Positions 1 to 8,312 of a stretch of DNA of 64,000 bases are shown here, one piece after another (within the stretch, counting starts at the first letter, position 1; every line of letters starts with the position of its first letter). The stretch is from JAITMY01 sp031549685 (lineage in GTDB: Bacteria > Bacteroidota > Bacteroidia > Bacteroidales > UBA932): NCBI GenBank assembly GCA_031549685.1, contig JAVBPG010000009.1:55058-119057 (forward strand), in the 5' to 3' direction. The notes below the pieces were generated by a model, which did not search any database, had not been told where the DNA came from, and worked only from the letters and a program-made list of their open reading frames with translations. Made by a program: the position numbers and the translations under genes.

Positions 1-638
1 GCCGCTTTTTGGGCAACGCTCAGCAGGGAGGTTTTGCCTGTGGCGCGGTAGTGCACAATGCCGGCGGTCATCAGGTGGCCTAAATTATAGGTTTCGAAGT
101 TGAGGCGATCGGAAAATTTGGAATCGGTGCCTTTATTTTTTTGCTCAATAATAACGGGTGTATGAATGTACCCATCAGCTCGTTGCGATTTGGCAATCAT
201 GGCTATAATGTCGTCCATCTGCTTGTCAATGGCGGAATCTTTGGTAATGGCGTACACCGTTGCCAAGCCCTCGAACCACTTGTAAAAATCGCCGTCGTGG
301 AAGGGTGGCCCCTGGTGCTCGCCTTCGCAGCAGCCCGCTGCAATTTCGAAGTTGCGGTAGGCATGCGCAACGTCGGGGTTGCTCAGCGTTTTCCACAGCC
401 CGGGCACCATCGAGTCGCGGCAAACGGCAAAGCGCTCGCCCCAAAAACCATCGGTCCAGCGTACGCTGCCCATGTCCACGCCTTGTATTTTTGCAAACTT
501 GCTGTTCGATGTGTTGGTAAGGCTGCTGCCCTGCGCAAGGTTGTTCAGGTCGCCGCTAACGATAGGCTTGTCAGCTTGCTTACCGCCGCATCCGGCCATT
601 AAAATAAGGGCGCTCAGGCCAACGAGAATTTTTTTCAT
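1..638 (-). CDS. GH127-like (DUF1680) glycoside hydrolase lipoprotein, 3' end outside window
   Basis: Seen: an open minus-strand frame from an ATG at 638 to the window edge (212 codons, no stop). It begins with a lipoprotein signal (lysines at 2-3, hydrophobic stretch, LMAGC lipobox, acylated Cys at residue 17). The mature part has features I associate with the GH127 beta-L-arabinofuranosidase/DUF1680 family: VRWTDGFWGERF, the FHDGDFYKWFEG stretch, and NFETYNLGHLMTAGIVHYRATG. Known: these enzymes remove terminal arabinofuranose or related sugars from plant or glycoprotein glycans using a Cys/Glu zinc site. Only the N-terminal third is present, so the catalytic residues cannot be checked. A TAnnTTTG promoter lies 28 nt upstream. 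Inferred location: a membrane-anchored, periplasm- or surface-facing enzyme. Confidence 0.75.
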   Translation of the reverse strand, partial: MKKILVGLSALILMAGCGGKQADKPIVSGDLNNLAQGSSLTNTSNSKFAKIQGVDMGSVRWTDGFWGERFAVCRDSMVPGLWKTLSNPDVAHAYRNFEIAAGCCEGEHQGPPFHDGDFYKWFEGLATVYAITKDSAIDKQMDDIIAMIAKSQRADGYIHTPVIIEQKNKGTDSKFSDRLNFETYNLGHLMTAGIVHYRATGKTSLLSVAQKA

Positions 639-665
639 TGTGAATGAATGATTTGGGTTTAACTA

Positions 666-673
666 CAAAGATA
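666..673 (-). promoter_or_regulatory. -7 element (TATCTTTG) for the GH127-like gene
   Basis: TATCTTTG on the minus strand matches the Bacteroidota sigma-ABfr -7 consensus TAnnTTTG, 27 nt before the ATG at 638. I see no clear TTG -33 box. Confidence 0.5.
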
Positions 674-719
674 CAAAATTTAAGGGCAGATTGTTAAGAG
701 TAAGCGCTGTGCAGCAAGC

Positions 720-2390
720 TTAAAACAGGCCCGAGATATTTCCCTCATTATCCACATCAATATTTTCGGCCGAGGGTGTTTCGGGCAAGCCCGGCATGCG
801 CATTATTTCGCCGGTAATGGGCACCACAAAGCCCGCTCCGGCGGCCAACTCCACCTCGCGCACGCGCAGCGAAAAGCCTTGCGGACGACCAATTAAATTA
901 GGATTATCGGAGAGCGATTTTTGCGTTTTGGCAATGCAAACGGAGAGATTGCCCAAGCCTAAATCGTATATTTTTTTCAAATCCGATTTTGCCTTGGCAT
1001 CGTACTCCACGTGGCTGGCGCCATAAATCTTGGTGGCGATTTTTTCGATTTTATCCTCCAACTTATCCTCCAAATGGTATAAAAATTGGGGCTGAATGCT
1101 GCTCTTATCCGCCACCTTAACCACAGCGTTGGCGAGGTCTATGGCGCCTTCGCCGCCCTTGGCAAACACATCGGCAAGGCACACGCGCACGCCTAACTTT
1201 TCGCAGGCCTCGGTAAGTAGCGCGATTTCATCTTCGGGGTCGCCCTCAAAGCGGTTGATGGAAACTACCGGCGTGAGGCCGAACTGCAGGATGTTTTCCA
1301 GGTGCTTTTCGAGGTTTGGCAGTCCTTTTTTCAGCGCCTCAATGTTGGGCAACTTAGCATCTTTAACCGCTGCACCACCGTGGTAGCGCAGGGCGCGGAG
1401 CGTGGCCACCAGCACCACCGCCGAGGGGTAAATTCCCGCCGCGCGGCATTTTATATCCAAAAATTTTTCTCCTCCCAAATCGAAGCCAAAGCCCGCCTCC
1501 GTTACCACGTAATCGGATAGTGACATGGCGGTTTTGGTGGCGATAATGGTGTTGGTACCCTGCGCAATGTTGGCAAACGGGCCGCCGTGAATAACGGCGG
1601 GCGTGCCCTCCATGGTCTGCACCAGGTTGGGCTTGATGGCATCTTTGAGCAGCGCTGCCATGGCGCCCTGCGCCTTCAGGTCTTTTGCAAAAACAGGTTT
1701 TTTGTCGTGCGTGTAGCCCACAAAAATATTGCCCAGGCGCTCCTTGAGCTCGTTGATGCTGCTGCTGAGGCAGAGTATGGCCATAATTTCGGAGGCCACC
1801 GTAATGTCAAATCCGCTTTCGCGCGGAATGCCATCGGCGGTGCCGCCAAGCCCAAGCACCACGTGGCGCAGCGAGCGGTCGTTCATGTCCATAACGCGCT
1901 TCCAGGCCACGGTGCGCGGGTCGAGGTTGAGTGAACGGGTTTTACTTTGTAAATTATTGTCAATGAGTGCAGAAAGTAGGTTGTGCGCCTTTTCGATGGC
2001 GGCCATATCGCCTGTAAAGTGCAGGTTGATGTCCTCCATGGGCAGCACCTGCGAGTAGCCGCCGCCCGCCGCTCCGCCTTTTATACCGAACACGGGGCCG
2101 AGCGATGGCTCGCGCAGCGCCACGGTTGCCTTCTTTCCAATGCGGTTTAGCCCCTGCGTGAGGCCAATGCTGGTGGTGGTTTTACCCTCGCCGGCGGGCG
2201 TGGGCGAAATAGCCGAAACCAGAATTAGCTTACACTTTTTTACCCTTTCATCGTCCATGAGCGAGAGGGGTAGTTTTGCTTTGTATTTGCCGTACAGCTC
2301 CAGCTGCTCCTCGTCAATGTTGAGCAGTTTGGCGATTGCCGCGATGGGTTTGAGCGTGATTGAGTGGGCGAGTTGAATGTCGGTAAGCAT
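720..2390 (-). CDS. fhs: Formate--tetrahydrofolate ligase
   Basis: ATP-dependent formation of 10-formyl-tetrahydrofolate from formate and THF in cytosolic one-carbon metabolism. The protein is 556 residues from the ATG at 2390, the usual family length. The longer in-frame extension to 2441 adds only a lysine-rich tail unlike the family, so I reject it. The nucleotide-binding loop TPAGEGKTTT is at residues 64-73, and the typical GIKGGAAGGGYSQV and GFDLGGEKFLDIKCR segments follow. The C-terminal IMRMPGLPE motif is present. It is a single-gene unit: GH127 lies downstream in the same direction and the divergent TrmH gene lies upstream. The candidate promoter at 2534-2541 implies a leader of about 140 nt with an internal direct repeat. 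Confidence 0.95.
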   Translation of the reverse strand: MLTDIQLAHSITLKPIAAIAKLLNIDEEQLELYGKYKAKLPLSLMDDERVKKCKLILVSAISPTPAGEGKTTTSIGLTQGLNRIGKKATVALREPSLGPVFGIKGGAAGGGYSQVLPMEDINLHFTGDMAAIEKAHNLLSALIDNNLQSKTRSLNLDPRTVAWKRVMDMNDRSLRHVVLGLGGTADGIPRESGFDITVASEIMAILCLSSSINELKERLGNIFVGYTHDKKPVFAKDLKAQGAMAALLKDAIKPNLVQTMEGTPAVIHGGPFANIAQGTNTIIATKTAMSLSDYVVTEAGFGFDLGGEKFLDIKCRAAGIYPSAVVLVATLRALRYHGGAAVKDAKLPNIEALKKGLPNLEKHLENILQFGLTPVVSINRFEGDPEDEIALLTEACEKLGVRVCLADVFAKGGEGAIDLANAVVKVADKSSIQPQFLYHLEDKLEDKIEKIATKIYGASHVEYDAKAKSDLKKIYDLGLGNLSVCIAKTQKSLSDNPNLIGRPQGFSLRVREVELAAGAGFVVPITGEIMRMPGLPETPSAENIDVDNEGNISGLF

Positions 2391-2420
2391 GGTAAAAAAA
2401 ATAAATAGGTATTTACGCCT

Positions 2421-2508
2421 TTTCGTTTTCGAGTTAAGCAAAATAATTAAAAATCAACGCATTGCATTGTTTTTCCGTTTCTGAGTTAAGCAAAAAATAA
2501 AAAAATCA
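2421..2508. repeat. Two-copy direct repeat in the fhs leader
   Basis: Copies at about 2421-2456 and 2473-2508 share a core reading (plus strand) GAGTTAAGCAAAA with flanking T-rich and A-rich runs; spacing between copies is about 52 nt. They lie between the candidate fhs promoter and its start codon. Function unknown: duplicated regulator site or a simple duplication. Confidence 0.5.
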
Positions 2509-2533
2509 GATAAAACAAACAAAGTCCGGCAAA

Positions 2534-2541
2534 CAAAGATA
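2534..2541 (-). promoter_or_regulatory. -7 element (TATCTTTG), probable fhs promoter
   Basis: Exact TAnnTTTG match on the minus strand, 143 nt upstream of the fhs ATG. No convincing -33 TTG is seen at the usual distance. Confidence 0.45.
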
Positions 2542-2599
2542 GGGAAAATACGCACATGGATGACTATGCTTTAGTATCGCCAAATGCTCAACTAACTTA

Positions 2600-2631
2600 T
2601 TTGTGTTGTAGCGTGATTTTTACTACCTTTG
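2600..2631 (+). promoter_or_regulatory. Promoter TTTG-N20-TACCTTTG directly at a GTG start
   Basis: TTTG at 2600-2603 and TACCTTTG at 2624-2631 with a 20-nt spacer fit the Bacteroidota -33/-7 architecture. The -7 box ends only 4 nt before the GTG at 2636, so transcription should start at or next to the start codon. Confidence 0.6.
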
Positions 2632-2635
2632 AAAG

Positions 2636-3415
2636 GTGGAAAAAATTACCTCACTGCAAAATCCCCGCGTAAAGAATGTGGTTGCGCTCATTGAAAAAGC
2701 TCGTGAGCGAAGGAGTAGCGGATTTTTTACGGTGGAGGGAGCGCGCGAGATGGGGCTGGCGCTGCAGGCGGGCTATGCGCTGAAAACGCTCTTTGTTTGT
2801 CCCGAAATTTTTGGAGAAGGGGGAGAGCTACCCAGGGCCGGGCAAAGTTTTGAGGTTTCGCAGTCCGTATTCGAAAAGATGGCCTACCGCAGCGGCAGCG
2901 ATGGCCTGCTGGCCGTGGCGGAGCAGCGGGATTTGCGCCTGCAGAACTTGCAGCTATCGGCGAATCCGTTTATTATTGTGCTCGAGTCGGTGGAGAAGCC
3001 GGGCAACCTCGGCGCTATTTTGCGCACCGCCGATGCCGCTCAAGCCGATGCGGTAATAGTGTGCGACCCGCAGTGCGATGTGTATAACCCCAACGCCGTA
3101 CGCTCGAGCATCGGCTGCATTTTTACGCAGCAAGTAGCTTGCTGTACCTCGCCCGAAGCCTTGGATTTTTTGCGTAAGCGTGGCATAAAAACGCTGGCTG
3201 CCGAGCTGCAAGCCTCAGCCTGGTACCACGAGACCGACATGCGCCAACCCTGCGCCATTGTAATGGGCACCGAGGCTGACGGGCTTACCGATTTTTGGCT
3301 GAAAAATGCTGATGCGCGAGTAAAAATCCCGATGCGCGGGAAAATAGACTCGCTCAACGTGTCGGTATCTACGGCGGTTATTACGTTTGAGGCCATGCGG
3401 CAAAGAGGATTTTAA
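2636..3415 (+). CDS. TrmH/SpoU-family RNA 2'-O-methyltransferase
   Basis: SAM-dependent ribose methyltransferase of the SPOUT class, probably acting on rRNA. The 259-residue protein has an N-terminal substrate-binding domain beginning ITSLQNPRVKNV, the typical first residues of the family, which supports the GTG start at 2636. The three SPOUT motifs are present: EKPGNLGAILRTADA, IVMGTEADGL, and IPMRGKIDSLNVSVSTAV. It is transcribed alone or with the thioredoxin-like gene 23 nt downstream. Its predicted promoter abuts the start codon, so the mRNA is probably leaderless. The exact target nucleotide cannot be read from sequence. Confidence 0.9.
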   Translation: MEKITSLQNPRVKNVVALIEKARERRSSGFFTVEGAREMGLALQAGYALKTLFVCPEIFGEGGELPRAGQSFEVSQSVFEKMAYRSGSDGLLAVAEQRDLRLQNLQLSANPFIIVLESVEKPGNLGAILRTADAAQADAVIVCDPQCDVYNPNAVRSSIGCIFTQQVACCTSPEALDFLRKRGIKTLAAELQASAWYHETDMRQPCAIVMGTEADGLTDFWLKNADARVKIPMRGKIDSLNVSVSTAVITFEAMRQRGF

Positions 3416-3438
3416 ACACACATAAATCAAAAAATATT

Positions 3439-3936
3439 ATGAAAAAATTTCTGGTCGTAACGTTGGCAGCGGTAGTGATGCTGGCCTCGTGCAAGGGAAA
3501 ATCGAATGAGCTGGAGGCGGGCGACGTAATGCCTGCGTTTAGGGTTAACGACTCCATTTCGTCGGATCAGTTTAAGGACAAGTTTGTGCTTGTGGTGTTT
3601 TTTGCCACCTGGTGTCCGGGTTGCGCCGAAGAGCTGCCCTACATACAGCATATCTACAGCAAGTATAAGGATAGCAAACAGATTGAAATCTTGCCCGTTG
3701 CGCGCGAGCAAAACTCGGATGATATTCAAAAAATGTGGCAGGAGCAAAGCTACACTATGCCGGCGTATCCTGATCCAGAGCGTAAAATTTACTCCGTATT
3801 TGCCTCCAAAACTATTCCGCGTACCTACCTCTTTACGCCCACCGGCGTGCTGGTGTTTAAATCTATCGGGTTTTCGACCGAGGAGATGGAGAACCTGCTG
3901 GAGATTTTGAACCAAAATATTTTGCTTGTACAGTAA
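3439..3936 (+). CDS. TlpA/ResA-like thiol-disulfide oxidoreductase lipoprotein
   Basis: A 165-residue lipoprotein (signal MKK..., lipobox LASC, Cys18) with a thioredoxin fold. The active site WCPGC has Cys59 and Cys62, and the cis-proline loop reads TIPRTYLF. Members of this family act in the periplasm as thiol reductants or in cytochrome maturation; which applies here is not visible. It lies 23 nt after the methyltransferase gene, and its stop codon TAA shares its last base with the ATG of the NUDIX gene, so translation of the two is probably coupled. Confidence 0.85.
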   Translation: MKKFLVVTLAAVVMLASCKGKSNELEAGDVMPAFRVNDSISSDQFKDKFVLVVFFATWCPGCAEELPYIQHIYSKYKDSKQIEILPVAREQNSDDIQKMWQEQSYTMPAYPDPERKIYSVFASKTIPRTYLFTPTGVLVFKSIGFSTEEMENLLEILNQNILLVQ

Positions 3937-4475
3937 TGGGTATCTTGGAGTTTCATCCGTCGCAAGCGTTAAGATTTTGCCCCTTTTGCGGGGCAAAATC
4001 TTTTTTGTGGGATGGCGTTAAGGCGCATAAGTGCGGTGTCTGCGGCAAAAAAATGTACACCAACGAGGCTGCTGCGACCGTTGCCCTTATTACGAATGAC
4101 AACGGTGAGCTGCTTTTTGTTCGCCGTAAATTTGACCCCGCCAAGGGCATGCTGGATTTGCCCGGAGGCTTTGTGGACTTGGGCGAAACAGGCGAGCATG
4201 CCATCATTCGCGAGGTAAAGGAGGAGTTGAATCTGGAGGTGGCGGAGCTGCAGTTCTTCGGCTCGTTCCCCAACCAGTACCTTTTCGGGGGGCTGGTTTA
4301 CTTTACGCTCGACCTCACATTCGTATGCCGGGTCAACGATTTCTCCCCGCTTTGCGCCGCCGATGATGCCGAGGAATACCTTTTTATTGCCCCCGAAAAA
4401 GTGAATTTAGATGAAGTTGGTTTGGGCTCGATAAAGGAGGTGGTAAAGGCATTTATAAGATATAAGCAAAAGTAA
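3936..4475 (+). CDS. NUDIX hydrolase with N-terminal zinc ribbon
   Basis: A 179-residue protein. Residues 15-36 carry two CxxC pairs (CPFC at 15-18, CGVC at 33-36), a zinc ribbon like that of NudC-type NADH pyrophosphatases, although the protein is shorter. The NUDIX box runs from Gly78 to Leu100 with the REVKEE metal-binding core at 92-97; the usual Gly of EExGU is Asn99. It hydrolyses a nucleoside diphosphate linked to another moiety; the substrate is unknown. It overlaps the preceding gene by one base and is followed by a perfect 26-nt inverted repeat. Confidence 0.85.
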   Translation: MGILEFHPSQALRFCPFCGAKSFLWDGVKAHKCGVCGKKMYTNEAAATVALITNDNGELLFVRRKFDPAKGMLDLPGGFVDLGETGEHAIIREVKEELNLEVAELQFFGSFPNQYLFGGLVYFTLDLTFVCRVNDFSPLCAADDAEEYLFIAPEKVNLDEVGLGSIKEVVKAFIRYKQK

Positions 4476-4507
4476 ATCGAAATTCTCCTGTTTATTTTTT
4501 GTGCAGT

Positions 4508-4595
4508 GTCATCCTGAGCGAAGCGAAGGATCTCATGCTGGAACAAGGTGTCTTCATCGTGCTAACCCGAGATCCTTCGCTTCGCTCAGGATGAC
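4508..4595. repeat. Perfect 26-nt inverted repeat between convergent genes
   Basis: Arms at 4508-4533 and 4570-4595 are exact reverse complements (core ATCCTGAGCGAAGCGAAGGA) around a 36-nt loop. It sits between the convergent NUDIX and tyrS genes and could form a bidirectional transcript-ending hairpin, though it lacks a U-tract. The sequence resembles dispersed intergenic palindromes common in this phylum. Confidence 0.85.
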
Positions 4596-4702
4596 AGTCT
4601 TTAAAAAGGTGGCTAATAGATGCGGAATAAACGGAAGAAAAGCGCCACAAGCGAAACTCTGCGTTCCTCTGTGGCGCTTCATGTTTTTCGTGCTGAGGTC
4701 TT

Positions 4703-5989
4703 TTATTCCGCCTTTACAATAAAGTAGTTTTTCTTTCCTTTTTGCACCAGCAAATATTTTCCGTTCAACAGCATCTCCGCCGAAATTTCGGCCTCCGCAT
4801 CGCTCAACTTTTCCTTGTTGATGCTCACACCGCCGCCCTGCACCAGCTTGCGGAACTCGCCCTTCGATGGAAAAATTTGCGCTTCCACCGCCAGCAGCTC
4901 TCCGGCTTTTATGGGCAACTTTTCTTTGCCTACCGCAAAAGTCGGTACGCCCTCGAATACGGACAAAAAGGTCTCCTCATCAATTTTTTTCAGCACGTCC
5001 GAGGTGGCGTTGCCAAACAGCACCTCCGATGCCTCAACGGCTTTGTGGTACTCCTCCTCCGAGTGTACCATGCAGGTAACTTCTTTTGCTAAAGCCTTTT
5101 GCAGCGGGCGCAAATGAGGAGTAACGGCTTGCTCCTCTACCAGCTTTGCAATTTCATTTTGCGAAAGCGAGGTAAAAATCTTGATGTACTTTTCGGCATC
5201 GGCATCGCTTACGTTGAGCCAGAACTGGTAGAACTTGTAGGGCGATGTGCGCTGCGGGTCGAGCCACACGTTGCCGCTCTCGGTCTTGCCGAACTTGCTG
5301 CCATCGGCTTTGGTAATGAGCGGGCAGGTAAGCGCCCAGGCCTCGCCTCCAGCCTTGCGGCGAATGAGTTCGGTGCCGGTGGTAATGTTGCCCCACTGGT
5401 CGCTGCCGCCCATTTGCAGCTTGCAATTTTTGGCCTGGTACAGGTGTAAGAAATCGTAACCCTGCACCAGCTGGTAGGTAAACTCGGTAAACGACATGCC
5501 GTCGGTGGCTTCGCCCGTGAGGCGCTTCTTCACCGAGTCCTTGCTCATCATGTAGTTTACGGTAATGTGCTTGCCGATGTCGCGAATAAAGTCGAGGAAC
5601 GAAAGCGGCTTCATCCAGTCGTAGTTGTTGACCAGCTCGGCGGCGTTGGGCGCATCGCTTTCGAAATCCAGGAACTTGGCCAGTTGCTTTTTGATGCATT
5701 CTTGGTTGTGTCTTAAGGTGCTTTCATCTAAAAGATTACGCTCGTTTGATTTGCCGCTGGGGTCGCCAATCATGCCTGTGGCGCCGCCCACCAGCGCTAT
5801 GGGCTTGTGGCCGCAGCGCTGAAAATGCCGGAGTATCATTACGCTCACCAGGTGCCCTATGTGCAGCGAGTCGGCCGTGGGGTCAATGCCCACGTAGGCC
5901 GATGTCATTTCTTTTTTCAGCTGCTCTTCCACGCCCGGCATCATATCGTGCACCATGCCGCGCCACTTGAGTTCTTCTACAAAATTCAT
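4703..5989 (-). CDS. tyrS: Tyrosyl-tRNA synthetase
   Basis: Class I aminoacyl-tRNA synthetase charging tRNA-Tyr. From the ATG at 5989 the protein is 428 residues, normal for the family; seven upstream in-frame codons are rejected. HIGH is at 43-46 and the KMSKS-type loop reads KFGKT. The tyrosine site signature MGGSDQWGN is present, and a C-terminal S4-like RNA-binding domain ends the protein (GGGVSINKEKLSD). It is monocistronic, with a TAAATTTG -7 element about 120 nt upstream. Confidence 0.95.
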   Translation of the reverse strand: MNFVEELKWRGMVHDMMPGVEEQLKKEMTSAYVGIDPTADSLHIGHLVSVMILRHFQRCGHKPIALVGGATGMIGDPSGKSNERNLLDESTLRHNQECIKKQLAKFLDFESDAPNAAELVNNYDWMKPLSFLDFIRDIGKHITVNYMMSKDSVKKRLTGEATDGMSFTEFTYQLVQGYDFLHLYQAKNCKLQMGGSDQWGNITTGTELIRRKAGGEAWALTCPLITKADGSKFGKTESGNVWLDPQRTSPYKFYQFWLNVSDADAEKYIKIFTSLSQNEIAKLVEEQAVTPHLRPLQKALAKEVTCMVHSEEEYHKAVEASEVLFGNATSDVLKKIDEETFLSVFEGVPTFAVGKEKLPIKAGELLAVEAQIFPSKGEFRKLVQGGGVSINKEKLSDAEAEISAEMLLNGKYLLVQKGKKNYFIVKAE

Positions 5990-6109
5990 GGGTGTGTTTA
6001 ATTTTATCACTAAGTATCACTAAGGGTTCTCAAGGTTTCACAAAGTTTCTACTTGGAGCTACTTTGTGGAATTCCTTGTGCGACTTTGTGTTTTGATATT
6101 TTAAGGGTG

Positions 6110-6117
6110 CAAATTTA
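6110..6117 (-). promoter_or_regulatory. -7 element (TAAATTTG), probable tyrS promoter
   Basis: Minus-strand TAAATTTG matches TAnnTTTG. It implies a tyrS leader of about 115 nt containing the CACAAAGT/ACTTTGTG hairpin. Confidence 0.4.
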
Positions 6118-6193
6118 CCATTTCTTTTTGCAAAAAGAAAAAGTGGTCACGCCTCAGACGTGACTGCTTTAAACCCTTAATGCAAAATCGCGT

Positions 6194-6304
6194 TTACATC
6201 ATTACCCGCGATACTAAAATAGTTACACCCAACATTACTACGGCAACTACAATGGCCAGCAACTGCTTTAGTTCGGCTAACTCATACTATTCGGTAACTT
6301 TCAT
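6194..6304 (-). pseudogene. Possible small membrane peptide gene with in-frame TAG
   Basis: From an ATG at 6304 a 36-codon frame encodes a short charged start, a TAG at codon 6 (6287-6289), then ELAELKQLLAIVVAVVMLGV and a further hydrophobic run ending in TAA at 6194. The hydrophobic segment looks like a real transmembrane helix, but the stop breaks it. It may be a decayed small-protein gene or chance. Confidence 0.25.
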
Positions 6305-6390
6305 TCATCCCCATTTTTAGAAAGTTAGTTCAACTAAATAACGAAGTAGGGAAAGTTATCGTATGTCTTTTAATAATTTTATGAATTTTG

Positions 6391-6398
6391 TACTTTTG
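6391..6398 (+). promoter_or_regulatory. -7 element (TACTTTTG) inside the longer version of the next gene
   Basis: Exact TAnnTTTG match, 24 nt before the ATG at 6423. It favours that ATG over the one at 6363. Confidence 0.4.
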
Positions 6399-6422
6399 AC
6401 GATTATTTTATCACTAAATACT

Positions 6423-6881
6423 ATGAGGGTAGACTATTTTGAACTATTTGAAGAGTTAGTAAAATTTATCATTTTGACTGCAGTTTGGCTTTTTGCAGGA
6501 TTTTTAATAGGTGCTTCGTGTAGTTATATTAGTACCGCCGGTGGTTTAAATTTTGACATACAACCTGTAACTTCCGTTGTTGGAGTGTTAATTTTGTTGT
6601 TTTCCATTGTAGTAATTCGGAATGTCGTAGTTAATATGCTTGGAAAAATTTTGATGTTATTGTATGCGGTTGGCTTAGCAATTTTTGGATCTTATACTAT
6701 ATACGAATCAAAGCCACAACAGTATATTGAAGGAGGCTACTATTATCTATGCGAGGCTTGTGTATTCTTTTTTGTGATTACGGTTTTGGCCATAGGTGCA
6801 GCCAGTCTGGCAAGCATAATTTCCCCAAGCAAGAACGATGAAACATTGTGGCAAGTCTTAACTTTTCAAAGAAAAGATTAA
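6423..6881 (+). CDS. Hypothetical four-helix membrane protein
   Basis: No family recognised. From the ATG at 6423 the protein has 152 residues with about four hydrophobic helices and ends in a polar tail; an in-frame ATG at 6363 would add 20 residues. I prefer 6423 because a -7 element lies within the upstream extension and the shorter form starts with an ordinary polar end (MRVDYFELFEEL). Codon use is clearly AT-richer than the flanking tyrS and argH genes, which suggests recent acquisition. Its TAA overlaps the argH TAA on the other strand within the palindrome TTAA (6878-6881). Confidence 0.6.
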   Translation: MRVDYFELFEELVKFIILTAVWLFAGFLIGASCSYISTAGGLNFDIQPVTSVVGVLILLFSIVVIRNVVVNMLGKILMLLYAVGLAIFGSYTIYESKPQQYIEGGYYYLCEACVFFFVITVLAIGAASLASIISPSKNDETLWQVLTFQRKD

Positions 6882-8170
6882 ATAATCACCCCCGCTACGC
6901 GCTGCATTTTCTCCACAATCTTATCGTTGCAGAGGTTGCCAATGCTGCCTTCGTGCGTGTGCTTTACGCTCTTGCTTGGCTTGTACGTGCCTTCTTGTAC
7001 CTGTAAGCCTACCGTTTTATAGGCCTCACGGAAGGGCGTACCCTCAAGCGCCATGCGGTTTACATCCTCCACGGTAAAAAGGTAGTCGTACTTTTTATCC
7101 TCCAAAATATTTTCCTTTACCGAAATATTGTGAAGCATGAAGTCGGCCATGTGCAGGCAGCTTAGGAGCTCTTCGATGGCGGGGAACATAATCTCCTTGA
7201 GCAGCTGCATGTCGCGGTGGTAGCCTCCGGGCAGGTTGGTGCACAGCAGCGCCACCTCGTTGGGGACGGCCTGCAGGCGGTTGCACTTGCCGCGGATGAG
7301 TTCAAACACATCCGGATTTTTTTTGTGCGGCATAATGCTGGAGCCCGTTGTAAGCGAGTCGGGGAACGAGATGAAGCCGAAATTCTGGCTCATGTACAGG
7401 CACACATCCATGGCAAAGCGTCCCAGCGTGGCGGCCATGGACGACATGGCGGCGCTCAGCGCGCGCTCGGTTTTTCCGCGGCTCATCTGCGCTGCGATTA
7501 CGTTGTAGTGCAGCGTTTCGAAACCCAACAGCTCGGTGGTCATGCTGCGGTTGAGCGGGAACGAGCTGCCGTAGCCCGCCGCGGAGCCCAGCGGATTTTG
7601 GTTGGCTATTTTGTAGGCCGCCGCCAGCTGCTGCATATCGTCCACCAGCGCCTCGGCGTAGGCGCCAAACCACAGCCCGAAGGACGATGGCATGGCGATT
7701 TGCAGGTGCGTGTAGCCGGGCATCAGCACATTCTTGTGCTTCTCGCTGAGCGAAATCAGGGTGTCGAAAAGCGCCTGCGAGCCTTGCGCTATGTGCTGAA
7801 TTTCCTCGCGGAAAAACAGCTTCAAATCGACCAGCACCTGATCGTTGCGCGAGCGTCCGGCGTGAATTTTCTTGCCCACATCGCCTAAGCGTTGCGTGAG
7901 CAACAGCTCCACCTGCGAGTGCACATCCTCCACGTTGGGCTCAATTACAAATTCCCCGCCGGCAACTTCTTGGGCAATTTGCTCCAGCCCGCCGAGCAGA
8001 ACGGCCAGCTCCTCGGCGGTCAGCAGCCCTATGCTCTGCAGCATTTTGATATGCGCCATGCTGCCTGCCACATCGTGCTTGGCCAGCTGCAAATCCAGCT
8101 CGCGGTCTTTACCCACGGTAAATTTTTCGACCATTTTATCGGGCTCAAAGCCCTTGCTCCATAGCTTCAT
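6878..8170 (-). CDS. argH: Argininosuccinate lyase
   Basis: Splits argininosuccinate into arginine and fumarate, the last step of arginine synthesis. The protein is 430 residues from the ATG at 8170 (MKLWSKGF); an upstream TTG at 8176 is unlikely. The superfamily signature SSIMPHKKNPD has its Met at residue 280. The family-typical AGRSRNDQV and TPGYTHLQ-like stretches are present (the latter as MPGYTHLQIAMP). The gene is convergent with, and overlaps by four bases, the hypothetical membrane protein gene. No other arg genes are nearby. Confidence 0.95.
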   Translation of the reverse strand: MKLWSKGFEPDKMVEKFTVGKDRELDLQLAKHDVAGSMAHIKMLQSIGLLTAEELAVLLGGLEQIAQEVAGGEFVIEPNVEDVHSQVELLLTQRLGDVGKKIHAGRSRNDQVLVDLKLFFREEIQHIAQGSQALFDTLISLSEKHKNVLMPGYTHLQIAMPSSFGLWFGAYAEALVDDMQQLAAAYKIANQNPLGSAAGYGSSFPLNRSMTTELLGFETLHYNVIAAQMSRGKTERALSAAMSSMAATLGRFAMDVCLYMSQNFGFISFPDSLTTGSSIMPHKKNPDVFELIRGKCNRLQAVPNEVALLCTNLPGGYHRDMQLLKEIMFPAIEELLSCLHMADFMLHNISVKENILEDKKYDYLFTVEDVNRMALEGTPFREAYKTVGLQVQEGTYKPSKSVKHTHEGSIGNLCNDKIVEKMQRVAGVII

Positions 8171-8224
8171 ATTCAAAGATTCAAAAATTCAAGATTCAAA
8201 AATCAAAACCCAATCGCAGCAGCA

Positions 8225-8309
8225 TCATTGCGAGGAGGAACGACGAAGCAATCTTTACTTTTGACTAAGCCAACAGCAACTTGAGATTGCTTCGCTTCAC
8301 TCGCAATGA
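8225..8309. repeat. Dispersed imperfect inverted repeat (TCATTGCGAG type)
   Basis: Left arm begins TCATTGCGAGG and includes GAAGCAATCT. The right arm reads AGATTGCTTCG and ends CTCGCAATGA. It lies in the gap between the SMR gene and argH, both on the minus strand. It belongs to the same general class as the elements at 20528, 21864, 34019, 36493 and 46307. Confidence 0.7.
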
Positions 8310-8312
8310 CGG

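Larger units (their letters stand above)
5990..6422. other. Intergenic region upstream of tyrS
   Basis: Holds the probable tyrS promoter, a CACAAAGT/ACTTTGTG inverted repeat (6040-6047 and 6061-6068), a 20-nt perfect A/T palindrome at 6121-6140, a GTCACG/CGTGAC hairpin just after it, and a small broken reading frame at 6194-6304. No intact gene is seen. Confidence 0.6.
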
